Assembly (NCBI GenBank): GCA_035315185.1
Contig: DATFYE010000027.1
Span: 1 to 64,000, forward strand
From: JADGQN01 sp035315185
GTDB lineage: Bacteria; Desulfobacterota; Syntrophorhabdia; Syntrophorhabdales; WCHB1-27
Length of the DNA: 64,000 nucleotides
Direction: 5' to 3'
Made by a program: the position numbers and the translations under genes. How positions within the stretch are numbered: the first letter of the stretch is position 1; each line of letters starts with the position of its first letter. Below, piece after piece: positions 1-7,791 of the stretch. The notes below the pieces were generated by a model. The model saw nothing but the letters and a program-made list of their open reading frames with translations. It made no database searches and had not been told where the DNA came from.

Positions 1-175
1 GAGCGGTGCGCAGTGTGGGGCGCATGCCGAGGACTGTCTGAGCGGTAAGCCTGCTGTCGACAGCAGGCGTGCGCGAGTTCCACAGGCAAGCGGAAGGAGA
101 ACTTAGAACGGGTGAGAGACGGAGCACTAGCAAGCGAAGGAAATGGTTGAAGCCAAGCGCGGATTTTGACGATAC
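1..175 (+). repeat. Interspersed leader-type repeat, copy A (cut by window edge)
   Basis: The sequence matches, as reverse complement, the repeats at 55879-56131 and 58652-58923. It contains the 20-bp palindrome with centre TGTCGACA at 52-71, and ends in CGGATTTTGAC-GATAC, the same end as the other copies. The left end lies outside the window. The copy stops 26 nt before the start codon of the dienelactone hydrolase gene and points in the same direction as that gene. Confidence 0.85.
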
Positions 176-201
176 CTAGAGACTAGACAGGAGGTGTGGC
201 A

Positions 202-921
202 ATGATTTCCCTCAGGACACTGGAGTATAAAGATGATGGCACAGCACTCGAAGGCTATCTTGGCTTTGACGACGCGGTGAAGGTTAAGAAGCCTGGTGTG
301 CTTGTTATCCATGACTGGATGGGAGTCGGGCCTTACGTGGAGAAGCGCGTGAGACAGCTTGCGGACCTGGGTTATGTTGCCCTCGCTGCTGATATCTACG
401 GTAAAGGGGTCCGGCCGGCGAACATGGAAGATGCCGCTAATCTTGCCACGAGATACAAAGCGGACAGAGCCCTCATGCGGTCGCGCGCCCGCTCGGGTCT
501 CAAAGCCTTACAGGATTTTACCGGTGTCGATACAAAACGTTTGGCCGCCATCGGTTACTGCTTCGGCGGTACAGGGGTCCTGGAACTTGCCCGAAGCGGC
601 GCTGACATGGCGGGCTTTGTGAGCTTTCACGGTGGTCTGCAGACCCCGACTCCTGACGATGCCCGTAACATAAGGGGAAAGGTGCTGGTTCTGCACGGGG
701 CAGATGATCCCCTCGTCCCGACGGATGAGGTGCTCGCCTTTGAGGAAGAGATGCGGAAAGCGCGAGTCGACTGGTACATGGTCATTTACGGTGACGCCGT
801 ACACAGTTTTACCAACCCTGCTGCCGGGGATGACCCGTCCCGAGGGGCTGCGTACAACGAGAAGGCGGACAAGCGCTCGTGGGATGCGATGAAGAACTTC
901 TTTCAGGAGATCTTTGGGTGA
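202..921 (+). CDS. Dienelactone hydrolase family protein
   Basis: A 239-residue alpha/beta-hydrolase of the dienelactone hydrolase family, of usual length, with no signal peptide, so probably cytoplasmic. The nucleophile elbow GYCFGG puts Cys at 120; Asp168/169 in LHGADDP and His201 in AVHSF complete a Cys-Asp-His triad. The family opens lactone rings in degradation of chlorinated or other aromatic compounds, but many members have unknown substrates. ATG 202 is preferred over GTG 196 because GGAGG at 190-194 sits 7 nt upstream. The gene follows repeat copy A directly and converges with the minus-strand gene at 930-2057. A role in handling aromatic breakdown products would fit this locus but is inference. 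Confidence 0.88.
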   Translation: MISLRTLEYKDDGTALEGYLGFDDAVKVKKPGVLVIHDWMGVGPYVEKRVRQLADLGYVALAADIYGKGVRPANMEDAANLATRYKADRALMRSRARSGLKALQDFTGVDTKRLAAIGYCFGGTGVLELARSGADMAGFVSFHGGLQTPTPDDARNIRGKVLVLHGADDPLVPTDEVLAFEEEMRKARVDWYMVIYGDAVHSFTNPAAGDDPSRGAAYNEKADKRSWDAMKNFFQEIFG

Positions 922-929
922 AAAGCGTC

Positions 930-2057
930 TCACCCGTTCCCTTTCAGACCCTGAAATAAAAAGGCGATATACTGGTGGAGGGCATTCGACGCCAGTGAGC
1001 GCCGATCCGCATAGTGCCCGACGGCCCACAGCGCGGCGCCGAGCCCGGTGACGTAATGCGGGTTGTAGTCGCCTTGGTACAGGTCGCAGAGACCCTTTAT
1101 GAGGAAGCGGCCAGCCAGCTTGCGACCTTCATGCGAAACAGTTAGGGGAACGATTATCTTGAGAACGGCCTGTGTGTCGAGCGCTGAGAAGGCTTCATAG
1201 AAGGAACCGTAGCCGGGCTCAATGCGTCGACTCGGAGCCTCAATAGATACCTCCCGTGATTCCTTGTCTCCCATCCAGTCGAGCCATGATGCAACGAGGT
1301 GCTCGTACTCCTCTCTGCTGAAGAGCCCGCGTGCACGCTCGATTGCGTACAGTGTGATTGTGTGGTGAATGTCGATGAAGGACGAGCCGGTCGTCGAACG
1401 CAGAATGAAATCGGACATGGCTTTCTCAAGGGCCTGCGGCGATTTGCGAAAAGAAGGAGTCGTATCAAATCGTCCTTTGATGAAATAGTCTGCGAGAAGG
1501 ACGAGCGCAGGCCACGGGTCCTGGTCCTGCCGCACCAGCACCTCCTGAAGGATAAAAACAGTGCAGGAGAGAGAGTGGCCGAGCGACTCGACAAGATAGC
1601 CGCTTCCGATGAGAAGCAGTCTGCGCGCGAGCTCTCGTGCTCCGTGCTGACGCAGGTATGCAGCGAAACAGGAGGCGGCTGTCTGTGCATCCCGAGACCT
1701 GATGGCTTCTTCGATCTTGCTGAAGGGCATCGACGCACCGTCGCCTTCAGTCTCAGGAACCGGGCGTAGGTGTAGTTCGAGCTTTTGCCTGCGTGCATAT
1801 TCCATCGATTCCATGTAAAGCAGTCCGGGAATATCTTCTAACTCCATGTAAGGACGCAGCTCCCGGCAGATAGCGTACATTTTGGGCAGATGCGGATTGA
1901 TGAAAGGCGGGTTCAAGACCCTCTGCACTGCAGGGAAAAGACTGAGGTGTGCATTCCACGCATCCTCTCCTCTTGGCCCCTCCTGCCTGAGTTTAGAGAC
2001 CGCAGTAACATCTGACTTCCCTATCGCGTTAAACAGATACTCTCCCCAGCCGGTCAT
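930..2057 (-). CDS. Hypothetical mostly helical protein
   Basis: A 375-residue protein that I do not recognise. The sequence is rich in predicted helices and has no signal peptide or membrane segment. A His pair (IDIHHTITLYAIERAR, around residue 235) and late His/Tyr-rich stretches (NPHYVTG) resemble helical oxidase or metal-binding proteins such as the questin-oxidase-like family. That resemblance is weak and I do not assign it. The gene is complete, from ATG 2057 to a stop at 930, and its codon use is like that of its neighbours. It lies between two plus-strand genes, so it is probably transcribed alone. Confidence 0.7.
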   Translation of the reverse strand: MTGWGEYLFNAIGKSDVTAVSKLRQEGPRGEDAWNAHLSLFPAVQRVLNPPFINPHLPKMYAICRELRPYMELEDIPGLLYMESMEYARRQKLELHLRPVPETEGDGASMPFSKIEEAIRSRDAQTAASCFAAYLRQHGARELARRLLLIGSGYLVESLGHSLSCTVFILQEVLVRQDQDPWPALVLLADYFIKGRFDTTPSFRKSPQALEKAMSDFILRSTTGSSFIDIHHTITLYAIERARGLFSREEYEHLVASWLDWMGDKESREVSIEAPSRRIEPGYGSFYEAFSALDTQAVLKIIVPLTVSHEGRKLAGRFLIKGLCDLYQGDYNPHYVTGLGAALWAVGHYADRRSLASNALHQYIAFLFQGLKGNG

Positions 2058-2156
2058 AGCATCACACTTTAAGCTACCTTAATACTGCAAGAGGTGGGTG
2101 TCAACTTTTCAGTTGTAAAGATGCAGAGGACGTGTTAATGCGTATTGGTCACCGTG

Positions 2157-3023
2157 ATGACGAACCCTATTCTTTTAGGCTTATTCATACTTTGCTGCGT
2201 GCTCCTTCCTTGCGGCGGTCATGCCGATCTGTTGATCGGCGGCGAAACAACTTACACCATTCAGGAGGGAGACTCCCTGATTCTCATCGGCTCGAAGCTT
2301 GGAGTCAACTGGCAGACCATTGTCAGGGAAAACCAGGTAGAACTCGACAAACCCCTCAAGATAGGCCGCACGCTGAAGGTGAACACGAGAAAGATCGTTC
2401 CAAGAGTTACGGAATCGGGCATCATCGTGAATATACCGGACAGGATGCTCTACTACTTCAAGGAGGGGAAGCTGGCTTCTGCTTTCCCAGTTGGTCTTGG
2501 CAGACCAGACTGGGAAACGCCGACCGGCGCCTTCACCATAAGAGGCAGAGAACGGAATCCAACCTGGCACGTGCCCGCGTCAATCCGGGAAGAGATGGAA
2601 ACAAAGGGAGAGGCTCTAGTAACAACGGTTCCGCCCGGTCCTGACAACCCTCTGGGTCGGTACGCCCTCCAGACATCGATTCCGGGAGTGCTGCTGCACG
2701 AAACCATCTGGCCTACCAGCGTCTACCGGTTCAGAAGCCACGCCTGCATAAGGATTATGGCGGACAACATGGAAAAGTTCTTTCAAAGCGTAAAGGTCGG
2801 CACCGGAGGGGAGCTCATCTATGAACCTGTGAAGGTTGCACTGACGGACAACGGAAGAATCCTTCTCGAGGTGCACCGGGATATTTACAAAAAGTTTTCA
2901 TCACTCGACTCTGAGGTGAGGAAGCTTCTGGATAAGCGCGGGTTGTCCGGAAAAGTGAACTGGGAAAAAGTAAACAAGGTATTGCAGGAAAAGCCGGACA
3001 CAGCAGAAGACATTACCTCGTGA
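2157..3023 (+). CDS. LysM-L,D-transpeptidase (YkuD family)
   Basis: A 288-residue exported protein that should cross-link peptidoglycan or attach proteins to it in the periplasm. A signal peptide covers residues 1-23. A LysM domain at about 33-76 binds glycan. The YkuD catalytic domain spans about 87-215, with His181, His195 and the nucleophile Cys197. The signature reads SHACIR, with Ala where most family members have Gly. The tail after 215 is lysine-rich. The start is uncertain: ATG 2157 leads straight into the signal peptide, while TTG 2145 and GTG 2154 are in frame upstream, and no strong ribosome site is visible for any of them. It lies 26 nt before the hpnG-like gene on the same strand. 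Confidence 0.85.
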   Translation: MTNPILLGLFILCCVLLPCGGHADLLIGGETTYTIQEGDSLILIGSKLGVNWQTIVRENQVELDKPLKIGRTLKVNTRKIVPRVTESGIIVNIPDRMLYYFKEGKLASAFPVGLGRPDWETPTGAFTIRGRERNPTWHVPASIREEMETKGEALVTTVPPGPDNPLGRYALQTSIPGVLLHETIWPTSVYRFRSHACIRIMADNMEKFFQSVKVGTGGELIYEPVKVALTDNGRILLEVHRDIYKKFSSLDSEVRKLLDKRGLSGKVNWEKVNKVLQEKPDTAEDITS

Positions 3024-3049
3024 CTCCAGGGTGTTGTCAAGACTGATCA

Positions 3050-3787
3050 ATGAAGATCCTGGTGACAGGCGCTCTCCCTCATGAATTGAGGCCGTTTCTG
3101 AAGCATCTGAAACCGCAGAGACAACTGCGAGCGGGTGCGTTCCGGGTCACTCAGACAACCTATCTTTCTCACGAAATCATGCTGGCTGTAACCGGCATCG
3201 GGATCCAGAATGCCGAAGAGGCGGTCAGATCGGTTCTGGACGCGTTCAACGCTGACTTCCTCCTGTCCATCGGGTTTGCCGGCGCGCTCTCTGAGGGGGT
3301 GCGTATTGGCGATCTTGTTGCGGCTACAAGCGTGTCTCTCGTTTCCGCAAATTCGATAAAGAAGATCGTCCAGATTCCTGATGAGCGCCGACTGCGCGAC
3401 GTGCTCGGTGGGAACGTGGGCGCGCGTGCCGCGAGTTTCTTCACTCTGGAAAAATTGATGGAGAAAAAAGCGGTCAGGCACTTTGTGCCAGGCGACGCCG
3501 CCCATCCTGTGTGCGAAATGGAAACGTTTCCACTGGCTGTAATTGCCCTGGAGAAACAGATACCATTTCTCGCCGTCCGGTCGATTACAGACCTTGCAGA
3601 CGAAGAGATTCCGCCTGAGTTCGTTGAATTAGCCGATCGCTCCGGCCGCCATCAGTTTGTACGGGCAGCAGGTCTGCTGCTTCGCAAGCCGCGACTCATC
3701 CCGATGGCGGTAAAGGTTGCTTTGCGCTCTGGCAAAGCCGCGAAACACCTCTGGCTAGCGTTCGACGCCCTCGCGCACGCGCTCTGA
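3050..3787 (+). CDS. hpnG: Hopanoid-associated nucleoside phosphorylase/nucleosidase (HpnG-like)
   Basis: A 245-residue member of the PNP/MTA-SAH nucleosidase superfamily. Visible family features are the N-terminal MKILVTGALPHEL, the glycine-rich SIGFAGALSEGVRIGDLV (about 81-98) and the CEMETFP segment (about 159) that holds the ribose-binding Glu/Met. In hopanoid producers HpnG removes adenine from adenosylhopane, giving ribosylhopane. The hopanoid operon carrying HpnH, the enzyme that makes adenosylhopane, converges on this gene from 4010-12087, which supports the HpnG call over a general MTA/SAH nucleosidase. Unlike the other cluster genes it is on the plus strand. The ribosome site is weak. 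Confidence 0.82.
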   Translation: MKILVTGALPHELRPFLKHLKPQRQLRAGAFRVTQTTYLSHEIMLAVTGIGIQNAEEAVRSVLDAFNADFLLSIGFAGALSEGVRIGDLVAATSVSLVSANSIKKIVQIPDERRLRDVLGGNVGARAASFFTLEKLMEKKAVRHFVPGDAAHPVCEMETFPLAVIALEKQIPFLAVRSITDLADEEIPPEFVELADRSGRHQFVRAAGLLLRKPRLIPMAVKVALRSGKAAKHLWLAFDALAHAL

Positions 3788-4009
3788 TACCAAACAGGAC
3801 AATCCGTATCACACAGAGCCCGCAGAGGGCCACCCGCGTAGTAACAGTTTGCTTGCTCGCGGGTACCCGGCAGAGCTTGGATGAGGACCATTCCGGGCAA
3901 CCCCCGTCCGGCTTCGCCGGAAGGGGAGGTTCTAGGCATTCCTTCGCGGAGCGACGCGAGGTGCCCTGATGTGCAGCCTTCTCTCACATCAGGGCACGGA
4001 ATATAGTCC
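3788..4009. repeat. Intergenic inverted repeat between convergent genes
   Basis: A perfect 13-bp inverted repeat (GTGCCCTGATGTG at 3961-3973, complement at 3985-3997, 11-nt loop) lies between the convergent hpnG and cruF-like genes. A shorter hairpin, TCCGG-CTTCG-CCGGA, and a GGGTACCC palindrome (3861-3868) are upstream. There is no T-run, so this is not a standard terminator, although position suggests that it ends both transcripts. CACAGAG-type repeat words occur near 3812 and near 4030. Confidence 0.6.
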
Positions 4010-4942
4010 CTAAGGGTTCTTCTCTGCGAACTCTGTGGGCTCTGTGTGAGACAAAGTCGTGCCGGGGAAATCGGCGAGGTGGGCTTCTACGGCGCATGCC
4101 GCAGCGCCACGGTTGAGATTCGCTTTCAGCAAGAAACAGAGAAACAGGACCTGCGCGAGGACAACAAAAACGCCTACCCATGCGAGTCCGTACTGTCTGA
4201 TCGAAAAGGTAACGGACAAATTAAAGAGGAGCACGCCGAAGTAAAGGGAAGGACCGATCACGTAACACCATATGAATCTTCGTCCGTACCAGTCCACTGC
4301 TCGCTTCTTTTCCATGAACCTGTCCATGGTCTGAAGCACCCAGATCAGGACGAATCCGACGAGAAACCATCCGACAAAATTGGCTATGGGAACGCCGAAA
4401 TAGAGGCCGGGTTCCGGGTACCCGTAAATCTGACCGAGGAACCATCTATCACCCCTCAACGCCACAGGGTCGATGATTACGTCGAGCAATACAAAGAAAA
4501 GCGCTCCGAGAAGTCTTGCTTCCCGGGAATATCTGATCTTTTTCGTCTCCAGAAGATAGAGCGTCGGGCCCGTACGCAGAACAGGCGAGGCAGCCGCGAG
4601 CGCCATCGAGTAGCTCGCCCACGCAAGGAACACGAAGCTCATCGAGTCCATGAAGGGAACACCCATGAACCACAGCTCTTTGCCCTTGGTCGTGTCGATG
4701 TAGTAATACGATCCGAACGGGATGCCGTTATGGATGGAAGAGAATTCTGAAAGCCATGCAACGAGATAACCGGCGATGGCAAAGAGTAGGGCTCTCTTAA
4801 CTCCCATGTGCATGGAGCAGCCGAAGAGGTAGGTGAGAAAAAAGAGGACGAAATAGGGCCTCATTAGAATGGTATTGATGATCTGCCAAGGGATCGATTC
4901 TGTCCCGGACATCCAGGGCATCCAGAACATCAACGCGGACAC
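4010..4942 (-). CDS. Carotenoid biosynthesis protein family (CruF-like) membrane protein
   Basis: A 310-residue polytopic inner-membrane protein with about seven hydrophobic segments. It matches the pattern of the CruF/carotenoid biosynthesis family (early FGCSMHMGVKRAL and SIHNGIPFGSYYY, later conserved DVIIDPVALRG). CruF hydrates carotene ends in carotenoid makers, but family members also occur in hopanoid clusters of non-pigmented bacteria, where their role is not settled. It starts inside the end of hpnH (13-nt overlap) and is the last gene of the hopanoid operon. Its last ~15 residues (SHTEPTEFAEKNP) are encoded by a CACAGAG-type repeat, so the natural C terminus may have been extended by a repeat. 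Confidence 0.78.
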   Translation of the reverse strand: MSALMFWMPWMSGTESIPWQIINTILMRPYFVLFFLTYLFGCSMHMGVKRALLFAIAGYLVAWLSEFSSIHNGIPFGSYYYIDTTKGKELWFMGVPFMDSMSFVFLAWASYSMALAAASPVLRTGPTLYLLETKKIRYSREARLLGALFFVLLDVIIDPVALRGDRWFLGQIYGYPEPGLYFGVPIANFVGWFLVGFVLIWVLQTMDRFMEKKRAVDWYGRRFIWCYVIGPSLYFGVLLFNLSVTFSIRQYGLAWVGVFVVLAQVLFLCFLLKANLNRGAAACAVEAHLADFPGTTLSHTEPTEFAEKNP

Positions 4943-5937
4943 CTGAAGTTCCAGAGGGCAAGCCTGAGGAGGTCGCGCGGATTCGAAAAAGCATTTCTCA
5001 TGGCCGTGGCTTCAAATCCGCTGTGTACCATGCAGTTCCGGCACCTCGGATCCTCGCCTGACTCATATTTCTGCCAATCTGTCTTTTTCATCAACTCCTT
5101 GAACGACTCGCAGTACGCGTCCGTTATCAGGTAGCACGGCGATTTCCACCCCAAAGGGTTTCGTGTCGGGTTGCCCCACGGCGTGCAACGCATATGCCTT
5201 GTGCCCTGCAGGAAGTCGATGTACATGGGCGTGCTCATGAAGGGGTACCTGTCGAATAGATGCTTCATGCGCATGAACTTTTCAGCAGCCTCTTCCCTGG
5301 TCAAGAATATGTTCTCCGCTACGCTCTGATAGGTGAACGCCGGAGAAATCAGGATGCCGTCTATATTGATACTCGTGAGCAGCGCAAAGAGCTGCTCCAA
5401 CTCTTCGGTGTCCGCGTATTTGTAGACGGATGTGTTGGTACAGACCCTGAAACCCTTCTCCTTTGCTTTCCTGATAGCCTCAATAGCTGTTTGGAATGTC
5501 CCGCTCCGACCGGCTATACGGTCGTGCGTCTGCTCCATGCCGTCGAGATGGAAGTTGAGGCTTAGACGTGGGTGCGGGCGAAAATCCTCGACGAGCGACC
5601 GTGCCAGAAGGCCATTGGTGCAAAGATAGACATATCGCTGCATGCGAAGCAGTTTTTCAACAAGTGAACCAACCTGCTCATACAAGAGCGGCTCGCCCCC
5701 GGTCACCGTAACCACCGGGGCGCCTGATTCCCCTGCAGCGTCGACGCACTCGTCCAGGGAAAGGTCGCGCATGTGTGTTTCAGCGTTGAGCCTTATCCTG
5801 TCGCAGCCTGCGCAGGCAAGGTTGCACCGGTGCGTGGGTTCGAGCATCAGTACCAGAGGGAATCTTTTTCCTCCCCTGAGGCTGTTTTTTATAAAGGAAA
5901 GTGCAAGCGACTTGTACAGACCGGCTGGAAAACGCAT
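4930..5937 (-). CDS. hpnH: Adenosyl-hopene transferase, radical SAM (HpnH)
   Basis: A 335-residue radical SAM enzyme. The N-terminal cluster motif CNLACAGC gives Cys38, Cys42 and Cys45 (CX3CX2C), followed by the SAM-binding TVTGGEPLL. The start MRFPAGLYKSLALSFIKNSL and the C-terminal CRNCMVHSGFE are typical of HpnH. The enzyme joins a 5'-deoxyadenosyl group to diploptene, the first step of hopanoid side-chain synthesis. It sits 11 nt after the DUF116 gene, in one operon with shc and hpnA. Confidence 0.93.
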   Translation of the reverse strand: MRFPAGLYKSLALSFIKNSLRGGKRFPLVLMLEPTHRCNLACAGCDRIRLNAETHMRDLSLDECVDAAGESGAPVVTVTGGEPLLYEQVGSLVEKLLRMQRYVYLCTNGLLARSLVEDFRPHPRLSLNFHLDGMEQTHDRIAGRSGTFQTAIEAIRKAKEKGFRVCTNTSVYKYADTEELEQLFALLTSINIDGILISPAFTYQSVAENIFLTREEAAEKFMRMKHLFDRYPFMSTPMYIDFLQGTRHMRCTPWGNPTRNPLGWKSPCYLITDAYCESFKELMKKTDWQKYESGEDPRCRNCMVHSGFEATAMRNAFSNPRDLLRLALWNFRCPR

Positions 5938-5948
5938 AGCAGAACGGG

Positions 5949-6779
5949 CTATGGCACTCGATCAATCATCGATCTTGCCTCTCTTTTCTCGGCAAGAAAG
6001 CGCAAAGCCGCATCCAGCTCCTCAATCGGCAACTGGGTGTTCTTGCATGGACCCTGGGGTCGCCTGTTCGGTATCGCAAGGACCGGTATTCTTTCGGCCA
6101 CGTCTTTGAGCCCGCTGATCAAGTCTCTCTCGCATGCAATCGCCAGTATCACGGTTGGCCGGTGCTCCTGTATCGCCTTTCTGGCCTCTTCTCCGCCTGA
6201 CGCTGTCACGGTCTTTGCCTCGGTCCCGCCGAGCCTGTCGAGAATCTGGCTCCTCGTGGCCCTTTCCAGGCATCTCGGCAGGAGAACCAGGAGCCTCTCG
6301 GCACTGAGACGATCGGGAGAAGCTTTCAGCACGCTATTGTGCACCTTGATAAAGGAATTGGAGACCCTGTCCCTGCTTATGCCGAACTTCCTTCCCAGCC
6401 AGACGCTCTTCGGAAGCAGTGCAAGCAGGGTCCTCTCCGTCAAGACATAGGGCAGCAATGACTTTCTGAATTTGGCCACGGAAATGGCCTCGGCCGCGAC
6501 CATCATCAGGATAAGAATTGAGAATCCCTCGACGCACCATTCCAGCGCGACGGAAACTGCGGGGATAACCTGCTCGATCCTTGGCTTCACCAGATACCAG
6601 CCCACATTGAGTAACACAATAAGGAAGAAGAATATGACTCCGGCCAGTATGAGAAATGTGGCCGTTGACTCGTTTGCCTCGGTTTCGGCCGGTCCGGCAT
6701 CGCCTCTCCAATCTGTCCACTCGTCTCCCAGCTTCCTGTCTGCAGGCTTGGCCAGGTTGCCCTCTCGGGTATCAGGCAT
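5949..6779 (-). CDS. DUF116 membrane-anchored protein of the hopanoid operon
   Basis: A 276-residue protein with two membrane segments (about 41-63 and 75-98) and a C-terminal DUF116 domain. The domain signature is visible: LLPRCLERA, the VILAIACERDLISGL segment and the RPQGPCKNTQLP motif near the C terminus. The biochemical role of DUF116 is not established. The domain carries few conserved Cys here. ATG 6779 is chosen because GGGAGG lies 5 nt upstream; GTG 6785 overlaps that site. It overlaps the end of hpnA by 8 nt and precedes hpnH, so it is co-translated with hopanoid genes. A role in hopanoid synthesis or transport is inference from position. Confidence 0.85.
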   Translation of the reverse strand: MPDTREGNLAKPADRKLGDEWTDWRGDAGPAETEANESTATFLILAGVIFFFLIVLLNVGWYLVKPRIEQVIPAVSVALEWCVEGFSILILMMVAAEAISVAKFRKSLLPYVLTERTLLALLPKSVWLGRKFGISRDRVSNSFIKVHNSVLKASPDRLSAERLLVLLPRCLERATRSQILDRLGGTEAKTVTASGGEEARKAIQEHRPTVILAIACERDLISGLKDVAERIPVLAIPNRRPQGPCKNTQLPIEELDAALRFLAEKREARSMIDRVP

Positions 6780-7791
6780 CTGCACCTCCCGAAAATCGAT
6801 TCCTCACGTAGCCTCGTTCACAATACCAGTTGATCGCCTGTCCCATCGCCCTTTCAACCGAAGCCTGTGGTATCCCCAGACTCTGTACCGCCTTCGAGCA
6901 GTCGAAGTACATGTGATTCTTCGCCATCTTAACACCCGTTAGAGGAATCGTCGGAGCAGCATGTCTGATCCATGTGGAGACAGCCTCATCGACATAAGCA
7001 GCCAAGAGTACCGGCACGTAAGGGAGCTTCACACGCGGAGGCTTACGGTTGCTCATGCGGCCGAGGATGCCTAAAAACTCACCTAGGCTCATATTGCGGT
7101 TACCCAGAATGTAGCGTTCGCCGGGTTTACCGTGCTGTGACGCGAGCCAGTGGCCAAGGCCTACCTCACCGACGTCAACGAAGTTGAGACCTGTATCTAT
7201 GAATGCCGGCATTCTGCCGTTGAGAAAGTCTACAATGATTTTTCCCGTCGGCGTTGGTTTTCTGTCCATGGACCCGACCGGTGTAGTGGGATTGACAATG
7301 ACAACGGGAAGGCCTTTGCTGACGAATGCCTGCACTTGCTGCTCGGCAAGGAACTTGGACTTCTTGTAGTGACCAACCATGTCAGAGAGATCCACCGGTG
7401 TATCCTCGCAACACACAGCGTTTCGGCTCTTTTTCGGAACCAGGGTCCCTGCTGAACTGGTGTAGACAATCTTCTCCGTGCCTGCTTCCAGCGCCGCCTC
7501 CATCACGTTCACGGTGCCCCGAACGTTTGTCTCATACATAGTCCTGGGGTCCGGTACCCAGAGCCTGTAATCGGCGGCCACATGGTAAAGCTGCGCGCAG
7601 CCTTTGAGCGCCCTGCGCACTGACTCATAATCCCTGACGTCCCCCGTGACCAGTTCCACAGCAAGCCGTGAAAGGTCAGAAGTATCACTTCCTGCTCTCA
7701 CCAGTGCGCGGACTTCAACCCCCTTTTCCTGCAAGGTCTTTGCCACGTGAAATCCCACGAACCCGGTGGCGCCCGTCACGAGAGCTTTCAT
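6772..7791 (-). CDS. hpnA: Hopanoid-associated sugar epimerase/dehydrogenase (HpnA)
   Basis: A 339-residue extended short-chain dehydrogenase. The NAD(P)-binding GATGFVGFHVA is at residues 7-17 and the catalytic Tyr/Lys pair is in HYKKSKFLAEQ (about 145-155). The segment PTTPVGSMDRKPTPTGKII is characteristic of the hopanoid-associated HpnA family. Its exact substrate is not proven; a sugar or side-chain reduction or epimerisation is usually proposed. It overlaps shc by 4 nt (ATGA-type coupling) upstream and the DUF116 gene downstream. Confidence 0.92.
   Translation of the reverse strand: MKALVTGATGFVGFHVAKTLQEKGVEVRALVRAGSDTSDLSRLAVELVTGDVRDYESVRRALKGCAQLYHVAADYRLWVPDPRTMYETNVRGTVNVMEAALEAGTEKIVYTSSAGTLVPKKSRNAVCCEDTPVDLSDMVGHYKKSKFLAEQQVQAFVSKGLPVVIVNPTTPVGSMDRKPTPTGKIIVDFLNGRMPAFIDTGLNFVDVGEVGLGHWLASQHGKPGERYILGNRNMSLGEFLGILGRMSNRKPPRVKLPYVPVLLAAYVDEAVSTWIRHAAPTIPLTGVKMAKNHMYFDCSKAVQSLGIPQASVERAMGQAINWYCERGYVRNRFSGGADA

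Noticed and set aside
930..2057. Questin-oxidase-like assignment for the 375-residue protein
   Set aside because: Only a vague match in helical His-containing segments; not enough to name a family.
4046..4750. 234-residue frame antisense to the CruF-like gene
   Set aside because: It is the mirror of a clear membrane-protein gene and has charged, unstructured composition.
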